This document shows, in pieces, positions 1 through 8,928 of a DNA stretch of 64,000 nucleotides. The stretch comes from Arthrobacter sulfonylureivorans. GTDB lineage: Bacteria > Actinomycetota > Actinomycetes > Actinomycetales > Micrococcaceae. The position numbers were made by a program, and so were the translations under genes. The DNA is taken from assembly GCA_004000035.1 (NCBI GenBank), contig RJAE01000010.1, forward strand, positions 62,001-126,000, written 5' to 3'. The stretch's first letter is position 1, and the number at the start of each line of letters is the position of its first letter. A model generated the notes under the pieces. The model was not told the origin of the DNA, searched no databases, and saw only the letters and a list, made by a program, of their open reading frames with translations.

Positions 1-351
1 GTACCCGGCCACGATCTTCATGTCTAGCCCCTTGTCCTGGGCTGTCAGGACCGAAATCGGGTGGCCGACCGCCAGATCCAGGGACCCGGAGGTAACCGCC
101 GGCAACAATGCCGCTCCGCCTGTGCCCTGCGTCAATTCCAGCTTGAAGCCGTGCCTCGCAAAAATCCCCTTATCCATGCCCAGCTGCAGAGCGCCGGCCG
201 AGGCCGCCGGGACGAAACCGACCTTGAGCGTGGTCAGTCCTGATTCCTCCTGCGTCTGCGCGGGGTCTCCAGAAACGGATCCGCCGCCGCACGCAGCCAA
301 CGACAGCAGCATGGCTGCGGCCGTAGCGGCAATCAACGCCGGTTTCTTCAT
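1..351 (-). CDS. ABC transporter substrate-binding lipoprotein (SsuA/NMT1-like), C-terminus outside window
   Basis: The minus-strand frame reads in from the window edge, so only the first 117 residues are visible. They begin with a lipoprotein signal: a short basic start, a hydrophobic run and a lipobox ending in LSLAAC with the lipid-bearing Cys at residue 21. The mature part (TTLKVGFVPAASAGALQLG, then GMDKGIFARHGFKLELT) has the start of the NMT1/THI5/SsuA periplasmic-binding fold, which in other proteins binds taurine, aliphatic sulfonates, nitrate or pyrimidine precursors. The start at 351 has AAAGAAGGA just upstream; an in-frame ATG at 366 is the alternative. The permease and ATPase would lie to the left. 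The substrate cannot be told from this fragment. Confidence 0.8.
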   Translation of the reverse strand, partial: MKKPALIAATAAAMLLSLAACGGGSVSGDPAQTQEESGLTTLKVGFVPAASAGALQLGMDKGIFARHGFKLELTQGTGGAALLPAVTSGSLDLAVGHPISVLTAQDKGLDMKIVAGY

Positions 352-430
352 TAGTCCTTCTTTCATGTTGAAGTGTCGTTCAGTAGAGAAGGGAATATTC
401 ACGAGGAGGAATCGGATCCCCAAAGGCCCA

Positions 431-449
431 ATGGCCCATCCATTGATAT
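431..449. promoter_or_regulatory. GntR/FadR-type operator, copy A
   Basis: The sequence ATGGCCCATCCATTGATAT is closely related to sites at 696 and 2027. Its core ATGGnCCnnCCAT resembles the FadR-family half-sites TGGT/ACCA seen elsewhere in the window. It lies about 80 bases upstream of the lipoprotein start, so it may place the uptake system under the neighbouring GntR proteins. Confidence 0.5.
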
Positions 450-695
450 TGTGGGCCTAATGCTGCCCTGTGTCAACCGTCACGTTGGGAAAAGGAGAGT
501 GCGGGATATCCCGGGCGGTGTAGGTGTCCGGAGACAATCAGCATGCACTGCTCCGCCTCCTGGCGGGCATTCCCCTGCTCTCCGCCTTCAAGCCGCCGCC
601 GTCCTGGTTGCTTTGGATACGACTACCAGTACGTCGCGGTCAACCCTCCGGCCTTGTTGCCCATTCTTAGTAGATCTTTCCATTGCGGACAGTAA

Positions 696-729
696 ATGGT
701 CCGGCCATTGATATGTTTGGACATATCAA
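696..729. promoter_or_regulatory. GntR operator copy B fused to a perfect palindrome
   Basis: ATGGTCCGGCCATTGATAT (696-714) repeats the operator of copies A and C. Overlapping it, 708-729 is a perfect inverted repeat with 9-base arms TTGATATGT and ACATATCAA around TTGG. It lies about 180 bases upstream of the first gntR gene, where autoregulation is expected. The two overlapping dyads could bind two proteins or two conformations of one. Confidence 0.6.
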
Positions 730-879
730 GCGTAGACGTCAGTTGGGAGCGTCCGAGGAAGAAGGGATAAGACAGCAATTGGACCGGGGAATAAAGAGCA
801 GAAGAGTAACTTCAGGGGGCTTGAGAGCAGGCCGTGCCGCGAGGGGTCGAAGCACGGCCGAGACTTTGCTTCTCTCAAG

Positions 880-1487
880 ATTGAGAAGGCCTGAAATGGA
901 AAGGACCGTCCCATGACGGAAGGAACCGTAACCTTCGCCCCGGCCCAGACCCGCCGGGCCTTTGACGACATCATCGACCAGGTTCGGAGTCAGCTGAGGT
1001 CCGGGGACCTCAGGCCAGGGCAAAAGCTGCCCAGCGAAAGAGACTTTGCCGTCCAGCTGGGGGTCAGCAGGAATACCGTCCGCGAAGCTATCCGCATGCT
1101 GGAGATCGCGGGGCTGGTTACGCTGAAGAAGGGCGCGACGGGCGGAGCATTTGTCGCCTCCTCCAATGGGGACGCGCTGTCCCAAGGGCTGTCGGACGGG
1201 CTTTCCCTCGCAAGCTTTTCCATTGCCGACCTCATGGAGGCCCGTATCGCGATGGAGACGTTTGTCGCGCGCCGCGCGGCCGAGGAAGTTCAGGACGAGG
1301 AGATCGAGGAGCTGGAAGCCCTGGTCGAAAAAGCCAGGGAACACGCCAAGGAAGGGAATTGGCCGGCCCGCCTGCAGGCGCACCTCGAGTTCGAGGAAAA
1401 ACTCGTCGCGGTCGCCCGCAACCCCGTCCTTGCCTTGATGATCAAGCCGTTGCTCGACCTGACGGCCTCCGTCTCGCTCCGCATCGG
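880..1487 (+). repeat. Direct repeat, left copy (608 bases)
   Basis: This stretch is nearly identical to 2169-2776, with only scattered single-base differences. It covers 33 bases of leader with the ribosome-binding site and about the first 191 codons of the GntR gene. Identity starts abruptly at ATTGAGAAGG and stops abruptly after CGCATCGG. Confidence 0.9.
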
Positions 1488-1635
1488 ACCGACCGCTGGG
1501 GATATCGTCTGGGAAGCCCGGAGCAGGCTGTTGGACGACCTGCGCGGTGGGGAACCCGGCGGAGCGGAGAGGACCGTGCAAAATTACCTCGAATTCCTGC
1601 ATGAGCGCTGGTTGGGCGAAGGTATCGACGAGTAA
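913..1635 (+). CDS. GntR-family (FadR subfamily, FCD domain) transcriptional regulator, copy 1
   Basis: This is a 240-residue DNA-binding repressor. An N-terminal winged helix-turn-helix (about residues 10-78, with PGQKLPSERDFAVQLGVSRN then TVREAIRMLE) is followed by an alpha-helical FCD effector domain (about 95-230). FCD domains usually bind a carboxylate ligand through a metal. The start ATG has GGAAAGGA at good spacing. It is nearly identical to the gene at 2202 through residue ~191, but its last ~48 residues differ (from GPTAGDIVWEARS), which is part of the ligand domain. Copies of a palindromic operator lie upstream of both genes, so auto- and cross-regulation are likely. The effector is unknown. 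Confidence 0.9.
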   Translation: MTEGTVTFAPAQTRRAFDDIIDQVRSQLRSGDLRPGQKLPSERDFAVQLGVSRNTVREAIRMLEIAGLVTLKKGATGGAFVASSNGDALSQGLSDGLSLASFSIADLMEARIAMETFVARRAAEEVQDEEIEELEALVEKAREHAKEGNWPARLQAHLEFEEKLVAVARNPVLALMIKPLLDLTASVSLRIGPTAGDIVWEARSRLLDDLRGGEPGGAERTVQNYLEFLHERWLGEGIDE

Positions 1636-2026
1636 CTCTTGACGCCTTCCCCTGTGGCGGCGGTGCCAACGGGTAGCGCCCCTCTCGTCGGGTCCAGCAA
1701 TACTGCAGGATCGGGGCAAGCTGGTCCCGGCCATCAGGATTGCCGATCGGCTCTGAGCGAAAGCGCGAATGGAATTGACACGTAACTGCGCCCGGGGAAT
1801 CTGAAGCAGAAGTTCAATCCCGCGCGGGTGCGGCGAGAGATGGCAGATCCATCTGCGGACCATCAACGGTCGGCTGGAACCCGGAAGTTTCTCATCAGGG
1901 CGACATGTTGCCGCGACAGGGTTCGTGTTACTCCTGTCTGACGGGCGGATTCGACGCACAGTCACAGACGAGAGCTGCACCTGCAGTCCTTCTGCAGTTT
2001 TAGCCAGTATGGTCGGCATCAGACAA

Positions 2027-2045
2027 ATGGCCCAGCCATTGATAT
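2027..2045. promoter_or_regulatory. GntR operator, copy C
   Basis: ATGGCCCAGCCATTGATAT differs from copies A and B at only two to four positions. It lies in the 566-base gap between the two gntR genes, about 155 bases before the second. The rest of that gap (1636-2026 and 2046-2168) shows no supported gene. Confidence 0.55.
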
Positions 2046-2168
2046 GATAGCCCTCGGAAGAGGGCCAACAATGTTGAACGTCCTTTGATTGCTCTATCCG
2101 GTTGGGGCTCCACTCGTCGAGCGTCGGCCGCTTCGAACTCACCGCCGAGAGACCTTACCTCTGTTGAA

Positions 2169-2776
2169 ATTGAGAAGGCCTGAAATGGAAAGGACCGTCC
2201 CATGACGGAAGGAACCGTAACCTTCACCCCGGCCCAGACCCGCCGGGCCTTTGACGACATCATCGACCAGGTTCGGAGTCAGCTGAGGTCCGGGGACCTC
2301 AGGCCAGGGCAAAAGCTGCCCAGCGAAAGAGACTTTGCCGTCCAACTGGGGGTCAGCAGGAATACCGTCCGCGAAGCTATCCGCATGCTGGAGATCGCGG
2401 GGCTGGTTACGCTGAAGAAGGGCGCGACGGGCGGAGCATTTGTCGCCTCCTCCAATGAGGACGCGCTGTCCCAAGGGCTGTCGGACGGGCTTTCCCTCGC
2501 AAGCTTTTCCATTGCCGACCTCATGGAGGCCCGTATCGCGATGGAGACGTTTGTCGCGCGCCGCGCGGCCGAAGAAGTTCAGGACGAGGAGATCGACGAG
2601 CTGGAAACCCTGGTCGAAAAAGCCAAGGACCCAGCCAAGGAAGGGAATTGGCCGGCCCGCCTGCAGGCGCACCTCGAGTTCGAGGAAAAACTCGTCGCGG
2701 TCGCCCGCAACCCCGTCCTTGCCTTGATGATCAAGCCGTTGCTCGACCTGACGGCCTCCGTCTCGCTCCGCATCGG
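2169..2776 (+). repeat. Direct repeat, right copy (608 bases)
   Basis: This is the partner of 880-1487, at an offset of 1289 bases. The near identity of both leader and coding part shows a recent duplication or gene conversion that spared the 3' ends of the genes. Confidence 0.9.
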
Positions 2777-2927
2777 TGCTCCTACTCTGGGAGACATAAT
2801 GTGGGATGTCCGCAAGGATCTGTTGGATGCTCTTCGACGTCGAGATCCGGAGAAGGCAGAAAAAACAGTCCGCGCGTACCTTGAGCTCCTGCACGAACGC
2901 TGGCTGGGGGAAGCGGAAGAAGGATAG
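2202..2927 (+). CDS. GntR-family (FadR subfamily, FCD domain) transcriptional regulator, copy 2
   Basis: This 241-residue paralogue has the same winged helix-turn-helix as the gene at 913, so both should recognise the same operator. The C-terminal end of the FCD domain diverges after SLRIG, reading GAPTLGDIMWDVRKDLLDAL and onwards. The two proteins may therefore sense different ligands through identical DNA-binding heads, or form mixed dimers. The leader and ribosome-binding site are copied too. Downstream DNA is transposase debris, so this gene ends the intact left block. Confidence 0.9.
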   Translation: MTEGTVTFTPAQTRRAFDDIIDQVRSQLRSGDLRPGQKLPSERDFAVQLGVSRNTVREAIRMLEIAGLVTLKKGATGGAFVASSNEDALSQGLSDGLSLASFSIADLMEARIAMETFVARRAAEEVQDEEIDELETLVEKAKDPAKEGNWPARLQAHLEFEEKLVAVARNPVLALMIKPLLDLTASVSLRIGAPTLGDIMWDVRKDLLDALRRRDPEKAEKTVRAYLELLHERWLGEAEEG

Positions 2928-3029
2928 CTACTAGTCAGTCAGCTTGCCTTTCCCCGCCTGCCAGTTCTTGCACGCTTGGATGATGACTGTGGGACTTGGA
3001 GCGGGATCGCGGCCACTGCCTGCGAATAA

Positions 3030-3780
3030 GGTCTACGTGCGCCGGCCTGCGGCTCGTGGCATGAATGCGCTGCAGATCGAGGTACAGCACCCGGTCCCCT
3101 GGCCAAAGGACGGGCCTGCGTACTGGATGGCCTTATGCAGGTGGGGTGGGAGTTCTAGGTTGGGCGGTAGCGGTAAGCGCCCAGCACGCCGGCGTCGGGT
3201 ATCGCTGCGCCGTTGGTGATCAGCAGGGAACATCCCTCGGTCGCTGCGTCGTAGTCCAGCACGTCCAGTCGTGTGTTCCAGTTGATCGAGTGCCGGATCA
3301 GGGTGTGCTTGCGGTAGCGGGTGCTCGCCAAGCCGACCGCGACGATCTTGCCGGTATGTCTCCTCGGTGGTTTCGTTCATGGTGAGGTGCTCCAGCGTCT
3401 GGCGCCGGCACGGGCGAGGGCTGCGGCTTCTTCTTCTTGAACAGCCACGTGGGCCTTGAATCGGCATTTGGGCCTGCGAGGGCAGGCGGCCCGCGTGCCG
3501 CTGCGGCGGCACCGGCCTCGATCCGGGTCTGGCGTGAGGCGGCGTTGCGTGCCGCCTTGGCGGTCGAGTAAACCCAGATGATCCGGTCGACCTCGTCGTC
3601 GGCCAAGCCGAGCAGGTGCGGGGCGAAGGGTGCCGCCCACTCCCCAACGCATACGGCGGCTGGCAGCCGACTAATGGATTCCGCCCTCAGGCACCTGTCC
3701 CGGCCAGGCCGGCGGACTGGAATAGGACATGCACGTCTCTGCATCGAACTGAATCCATCTAGGCCGAAACTAGGAGGCAT
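3030..3780 (-). pseudogene. IS1634-like transposase remnant (degenerate)
   Basis: Translated pieces in several minus frames resemble one transposase C-terminal half. LGLADDEVDRIIWVYSTAKA lies near 3600. GKIVAVGLASTRYRKHTLIR, then ATEGCSLLITNGAAI, lie near 3200-3350. AYRYRPNLELPPHLHKAIQY lies near 3130. The last two match the 'LLTND..AAYRYQP.LE.RH..LKG' pattern I know from IS1634-type enzymes. Frames change at least three times, so it cannot encode a working enzyme. Family assignment is from memory. Confidence 0.55.
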
Positions 3781-3793
3781 CTCCGTTAGTTCG

Positions 3794-4141
3794 TCAGGGG
3801 TTGAGGTTCCAGGCGGTGGGGTCGTTCAGGTAGAGGCCGCAGGCGGTGTCGAGGGCGTCTTCGGCGGTTCCTGCCGGTGATCCGGTGGTCAGCCAGGAAT
3901 CCTGGTAGTCGTCGTGGCTGGCCCGGTAGATGGCGAAGCCCCACTGGTTGGCGTAGCCGGCGTAGCCGGCGTAGCGCAGCCGGCACGGGGCAGGGTCTCG
4001 CCGCCGGCAGGACGGCGTCGACGTAGGCGAATCCGGCCCGGAAGCGCACCTAAATCCGCTCGACCTGCGGCCAGCGCTCCCGGGCGCGGGCGGCCAGACG
4101 GTTCTCCAGGAGTGCTTGGTCGATTCCGGGATCCTGGCCAT
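3794..4141 (-). pseudogene. Hypothetical protein remnant, frameshifted
   Basis: The fragments MARIPESTKHS, ENRLAARARERWPQVERI, VRFRAGFAYVDAVLP and ANQWGFAIYRASHDDYQDS, ending in CGLYLNDPTAWNLNP, line up as one small protein of about 115 residues. They sit in three frames, with one stop codon (TAG at about 4049) between ERI and VRF. I know similar small proteins from actinobacterial genomes but no function for them. Confidence 0.5.
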
Positions 4142-4204
4142 GCCTCCATTCTGCCCCTGCCAGTCTGCGGGGGTACGGCGTACAACGGAAGGCATGGGAG
4201 TTTA

Positions 4205-4998
4205 AAGCCCGTTTGTCATCGTCCTGACCGAGGCCGAGGAAACCGTCCTGAGAGCCCGGGCGGCCTCGGGACGGGCCGAACACCGGGACTTTCTGCGCGA
4301 GGATCGTCCTGGCCGCCGCGGCCGGGGCCACGAATGCGGCGATCGCCAGAGAGCTGGGCCTGCACCCGGACACCGTACGCAAGTGGCGCAGGAGGTTCTG
4401 CCGGTAGCGGCTGCCCGGGCTGACCGACCTGCCCCGGTCCGGGCGCCCGCCCCGGTTCACCCCGGTACAGAGGGCCGGGATCAAGGCCCTGGCCTGCACG
4501 CTGCCGGTTGAGACCGGGGTGCCGCTCTCGCCCTGGTCGGGCGCGGAGCTGGTGCGCGAGGCCGTGGCCCGCGGAGTGGCAGAGTCGATCTAGGCGGCGA
4601 CCATCGGCCGCTCCTTCCGCGGACCTGGTGGAGACTGCAATGAAGACCGAGCCTTATGCTCAGCGACACGGGTGTTCTGGATCGTGGACAACGGGGCCTC
4701 CCACAACGGCGCCCGCTCCTTCGAACGCATGCGCTCGGCCTGGCCGACAGCGGTCCTGGTGCACCTGCCCGTGCACGCATCCTGGCTGAACGAGGTCGAA
4801 ATCTACTACTCCATCCTGCAGCGCAAGGCCATCGCCGGCGGCGACTTCAAGGACCTCGACGAGCTCGCAGCACGGATCCTGGCCTTCCAGGACCGCTACA
4901 ACGGAACCGCCGAACCCTTCGACTGGAAATACACCCGGCACGACCTCAACGATTACCTCCGCCGCCTGGCCAAATATGAACAAACCCTGGCCGCGTAA
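4205..4998 (+). pseudogene. IS630-family transposase, broken
   Basis: The N-terminal part (LTEAEETVLRARAASGRAEH, then ATNAAIARELGLHPDTVRKW) carries the IS630 helix-turn-helix. The C-terminal part from 4672 (WIVDNGASHNG, LPVHASWLNEVEIYYSILQR) carries the second Asp and the Glu of the DDE site. In between are a frameshift near 4300, stop codons near 4407 and 4592, and a deletion near 4625 that removed the first catalytic Asp region. The element is dead. Confidence 0.8.
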
Positions 4999-5030
4999 TC
5001 CCCGACGAACTAACGAAGATTACCACTTGC

Positions 5031-6557
5031 TCACGAGATCGCGGCGGTGATCGCGTGCTCGCTCAACTGCGATCCCTCGAGCTCGGCCACCAAACGACCT
5101 CGGCGAATGCACAGGACCCTGTCGCAGAGCGCCACAAGCTCTTCCGGCTCCCCGCTCGCCACAATCACCGTGCGACCGGTGGACAGGGCACGAACTGCAT
5201 CCCACAATTGCTGTCGGGCACGCACGTCGACCCCGACCGTGGGCTCCTTGATCACAACCACTGACGTGTCAGCCGCAATGAGCCGCGCAATCAGGGCGCG
5301 CTGCTGGTTGCCGCCAGAGAGCGTTGCGAAATGTCGTTCCGGGTCAGCTTCCACCGAGAGCGCCGCCAGCGGTGTCGTCACCCCTTCCCTCTCGCGTGCG
5401 TTCGACATGAACCCCAGCCGTCCGAACCACTTGCCCAGCGCCGAGACGCTGACGTTCTCCCGGATCGGGTGTCCCGGGAACGTCGTGGATGTTCGCTCCC
5501 CACCGAGGTAGCAGATGCCGAGCTTCAGCGCGTGAGCTGGTGACTTCAGTTTCTGCACGTGGCCGTCGATCAGGACTCCACCTGCGCTCGGTGCCTTGGA
5601 CCCGACGAGAACCGACAACAACTCGTCACCACCAGACCCCAGGAGCCCGGCGACACCGGTCACAGAGTTGGCCGAGAACTGCGCGCTGACGCCTTTGAGC
5701 AGGGCTCCGTGCAATCCCTCCACTGCGATCGAGTGCTGGGTCTCCGCGGGAGCCTCGCGCGCGAAATCCTCGACGCTCACCGTTTCCCGGCCCGCCGTTT
5801 GGGCGCCGAGCATCAGCTCGACCAACCGCTCCTTGGTGATGGCATCACCGACAAGGCTCTCGACCGTCACGCCCTCGCGCACACAGGTCACCGCGTCGCT
5901 GGCCTCGGCCACGTCGGACAGGTCGTGTGAGACGAAGAGAACCGTCGAGAGAGCACTGTTTCTCATGAGCCCCTTCACTGCACTGATTACGAGCGCGGCC
6001 TCGTTCGGGGGAAGGCCCGAGGTAGGTTCATCGAGGATCAGCAGGCGTGGCCGCTGATCGATGGCGCGCGCCAACATGACCAGTCTCTTCTCAACCGCCG
6101 AGAGCTCACTCACCTGACCTCGTGGATCCAAGCCAAGGCCGACGATTTCCATAGCCGCAGCAGCCCGGCGCCGATTCTCGCTGGGGGACCACAGGCCGCG
6201 ACTTGAGGGCTCCCGACCCAGGGTGATGTTGTCGGCGATAGTCGCGCCCGGAATGATCGCCAGTTTCTGGGGCATCAGCACTACGTGATGGCGGATGCCG
6301 TCAGCCGGGTCGTGCAGACGCAGTTCGGAGCCCTCGGCCGTGATCTCCCCCGTGTCAGGGGTCGTGGCCCCGCTCAGGATGTTGACGAGCGTGGACTTCC
6401 CTGCGCCGTTGGGGCCGATCAACCCGTGGAACTGGCCAGGTCGTAGTTCCAGGTCGGCCCCCCGGAGCGCCTTTACCCCGCCATAGTGCTTGGTTATACC
6501 CCGCGCGACGAGCCAGGGTGCGCCCGCGGTGGCTATGGGCCCAGTCGAGGCCGTCAT
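5031..6557 (-). CDS. Sugar-type (CUT2) ABC transporter ATP-binding protein
   Basis: This 508-residue protein has two fused nucleotide-binding domains, as in RbsA, XylG and MglA. The first has Walker A GPNGAGKST (48-56), signature LSAVEKRLVMLARA and Walker B LLILDEPTSG. The second lacks the Walker A lysine (GLLGSGGDEL), as is normal in this family, and keeps signature LSGGNQQRALIARL. It powers uptake through the permease encoded just upstream, with an ATGA overlap at 6554-6557. The substrate is probably a sugar or a similar polar small molecule, but cannot be told from sequence. Confidence 0.92.
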   Translation of the reverse strand: MTASTGPIATAGAPWLVARGITKHYGGVKALRGADLELRPGQFHGLIGPNGAGKSTLVNILSGATTPDTGEITAEGSELRLHDPADGIRHHVVLMPQKLAIIPGATIADNITLGREPSSRGLWSPSENRRRAAAAMEIVGLGLDPRGQVSELSAVEKRLVMLARAIDQRPRLLILDEPTSGLPPNEAALVISAVKGLMRNSALSTVLFVSHDLSDVAEASDAVTCVREGVTVESLVGDAITKERLVELMLGAQTAGRETVSVEDFAREAPAETQHSIAVEGLHGALLKGVSAQFSANSVTGVAGLLGSGGDELLSVLVGSKAPSAGGVLIDGHVQKLKSPAHALKLGICYLGGERTSTTFPGHPIRENVSVSALGKWFGRLGFMSNAREREGVTTPLAALSVEADPERHFATLSGGNQQRALIARLIAADTSVVVIKEPTVGVDVRARQQLWDAVRALSTGRTVIVASGEPEELVALCDRVLCIRRGRLVAELEGSQLSEHAITAAIS

Positions 6558-7582
6558 GCTTCACCCTCACGTCTGCCACGGGCCGCTAGGAGCACTGCGA
6601 TGGACAGGATGAGGCCTTGCAGCAAGGTCGATGCCCATGCAGGCTGATTCAGCTGCGTGAGTCCGGTCTGCAGAGTCAGCAACCAGACCACGCCGAAGAC
6701 AGACCCGAGGATGGTGAAGCGCCCCGACCTGGCGGCCGCAGCACCGAGGAACACCGCGGCATAACTGTTCAGCAGGAAACCGGCTGAAGAGTTGGGGAAG
6801 TACGATCCCGCTGTAGAGGTTCTGAGAATGGCAGCCAGGCCGGCTAGCAGCGCCACGATCACGAAACAGCTGATGCGCACCCGACGAACGCTAATGCCGG
6901 CCAAAAAGGCAGCCGTGGCGTTCCCGCCGACGGCACTGATGTGCCGGCCCAGTCGAGTCGCGTGAAGGATGATGCCGGAGATCACGACGAGGATCACCAT
7001 GATCCAGACCGACTGATGGAGACCGAGCACTTCTTGCTGTGCGACGTTGGTGAACGAGATCGGGACGTTCTCAAAGATGGTCTTGTTGTCCGTCAGCGCC
7101 AGTTCAAGTCCGACGACCACGGAGCTCACCGCCAACGTGACGATGAACGATGAGGCCCTGCCCACGGTGACCAGAAGGCCCACGATCAGGCCGAGGCCGC
7201 CCGCGAGGACTAGGGCCGCCATGCAGGCAAGGGCAACAGGCCAGTCGTGCTTCGACATCAGGATGATCACTGCACCCGCGCTCAGGCCGAGAACTGCCGT
7301 GAACGAGAGGTCGAACTCACCCGAGGCGAGGATGAAGGTGAGCCCGCACACGAGCAGGGTAGGGATCGTCGCTTGATCCAGCAGGTTCGTGGCCGTCGAG
7401 ATGGTGAGGAAAGTGTCTGGCCGAAGGATCGCGAAGATCGCGACCATGAGCACGTATCCGATCAGCACCGACCAGCGGGTCAGTCCTTGGGCGAGGTGGG
7501 CGACCCGCGGGGGTGCCGGAGCCTTCTCCGGTGCCCCCGGGTCGCCTTGGCGGTTCTGGGAGGTGGTCGTGTTGGTGGACAT
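6554..7582 (-). CDS. Sugar-type (CUT2) ABC transporter permease
   Basis: This 342-residue polytopic membrane protein of the RbsC/BPD_transp_2 type follows a ~33-residue hydrophilic N-terminus. It has about eight to ten hydrophobic segments (for example WSVLIGYVLMVAIFAIL and AVLGLSAGAVIILM). The family EAA-like cytoplasmic loop region (ILRTSTAGSYFPNSSAGFLL) is present. A strong ribosome-binding site (AGGAGG) precedes the ATG at 7582. It is the middle gene of a binding protein-permease-ATPase operon and makes the channel in the cell membrane. Confidence 0.92.
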   Translation of the reverse strand: MSTNTTTSQNRQGDPGAPEKAPAPPRVAHLAQGLTRWSVLIGYVLMVAIFAILRPDTFLTISTATNLLDQATIPTLLVCGLTFILASGEFDLSFTAVLGLSAGAVIILMSKHDWPVALACMAALVLAGGLGLIVGLLVTVGRASSFIVTLAVSSVVVGLELALTDNKTIFENVPISFTNVAQQEVLGLHQSVWIMVILVVISGIILHATRLGRHISAVGGNATAAFLAGISVRRVRISCFVIVALLAGLAAILRTSTAGSYFPNSSAGFLLNSYAAVFLGAAAARSGRFTILGSVFGVVWLLTLQTGLTQLNQPAWASTLLQGLILSIAVLLAARGRREGEA

Positions 7583-7588
7583 GGCACT

Positions 7589-8644
7589 TTACCTCCTGTA
7601 CTCGGACTGAAGATTCTTCAGCCACGCCGCAATCTGCTCGTCGGGTTCGTAGAAGAACTCCCCCTCCGGCGGCAAATTCGTCTTGTCAACAACTTCCCAC
7701 GTCCAGAGGTCCTTGGGCGCACCGGAATCAATCTTCGTGTCCTTGGACTTATGGGCCACGATCTGGGAAATGGCCGCCAAAGGTCCTGCGTCGGCGTTGA
7801 CCGCTTGGGTGACGACGTTCGACCCCTTGCGGATCAGCTGCAGCGTGCTCAGGTTGTCGTAGCGCACTGACTGAATGACCTCCTCATGACCGGACTGACG
7901 TAGTACCGGGTCGGTGGCCGGCGCGGTGAAGTCGCAGCAGCCGAACAGCAACTTGGCATCGGGGTGCGCGGAGAGAAGGTCACCGGTTCCCTTGGCAGCC
8001 TGCGTGGCCAGATCTCCCGAAAGGTCGAGGTCCACCCCTCCGACGCGCCCGTGTCCTGCTGCTTCAAGGAGCGGCTGCACTGCGTCGTTCGGAGCCTGCG
8101 CTCCGGCAGCCGCTGTGAGATCGAGGGCAACATAAGACGCGCCCTTGGGCAACTTCTCAACGAGGTAGGGGGCGAGCCTTTTCCCGAACTCAGCGTCGTC
8201 CGGGGCAAAAACACCCGTGAGCAACCCGTCCTCGTTGGGCGACATCACTCCGGTGGCCAGGACCGGGATGTCCGCGCTCTTCGCCTGTCGAAGCTGAGCG
8301 GCAACCGTGGGAACCGCGATGCCGCCGATGATCAGGATGGCATCGACCTGCTGCTGCACGAAACTGTTGATCGCCTGACCCTCGATGGCGGGGTCTCCCT
8401 TGCCGTCGACGTTCACTTCCTCCCATCCGATGGCCTTGAGCGCCTTGCTGGTGGTCTCTCCCCAGTGAGCCTGGGTCTCGGAGGAGGCGAGCACGTTGAG
8501 GACACCGATCTTGCCCGCCTTCAGAGGCGTGCTGCCCTTCCACGCGGAGTTGTCGCCTGCGTTGGCAGAGCCGCTGCTACTCCCGCACCCGGCGACGACC
8601 AAGAGGCAGGCCGCCGCAATCAGTGGTTTGAACGTCTTCTTCAT
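7589..8644 (-). CDS. Sugar-type ABC transporter substrate-binding lipoprotein
   Basis: This 351-residue protein has a lipoprotein signal ending LLVVAGC (Cys at 20) and a Peripla_BP_4 fold (GKIGVLNVLASSETQAHWGE, then the VDAILIIGGIAVPTVAAQL segment). The start is ATG 8644 with GAGGAG five bases upstream, rather than the in-frame ATG at 8656. It is the first gene of the operon and recruits the solute outside the membrane. A paired GCCDF motif near residue 240 is unusual for the family. The 284 bases upstream (8645-8928) contain no further gene. Confidence 0.9.
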   Translation of the reverse strand: MKKTFKPLIAAACLLVVAGCGSSSGSANAGDNSAWKGSTPLKAGKIGVLNVLASSETQAHWGETTSKALKAIGWEEVNVDGKGDPAIEGQAINSFVQQQVDAILIIGGIAVPTVAAQLRQAKSADIPVLATGVMSPNEDGLLTGVFAPDDAEFGKRLAPYLVEKLPKGASYVALDLTAAAGAQAPNDAVQPLLEAAGHGRVGGVDLDLSGDLATQAAKGTGDLLSAHPDAKLLFGCCDFTAPATDPVLRQSGHEEVIQSVRYDNLSTLQLIRKGSNVVTQAVNADAGPLAAISQIVAHKSKDTKIDSGAPKDLWTWEVVDKTNLPPEGEFFYEPDEQIAAWLKNLQSEYRR

Positions 8645-8928
8645 TTCGCTCCTCATATCCGGCAGGACGGGTGTTCACGACTGCCTGTAGGGTTCTGGCA
8701 TGACGGACGGGATCATCCGCCGATTCTCAGTTCGATACTTCGCCGTACAGTTGGATTTGATAACAGCGTGCTTAAACGCTTGACAAGTAACCGGTGTGGC
8801 CTGGATTGGCTGACGTACTGATCTGCCCAGCGCACATGCACCTGAGAGCCTTAAGAGCCGGCGTCAGGACGCACGGGTACCGGCCGCACTGCGGTGGGCG
8901 CAGTGCGGAGCGGCCGAACACCGCGCGG

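Noticed and set aside
739-2142. 467-codon open frame on the minus strand across the first gntR gene
   Set aside because: It is the antisense of a clear GntR gene, has no domain, and the same antisense frame appears over the duplicated copy at 2139-2894.
8645-8928. LacI-type operator near GTGCTTAAACGCTTGAC upstream of the ABC importer
   Set aside because: Only a partial dyad (GCTTAAACGC) and no LacI gene nearby; not strong enough.
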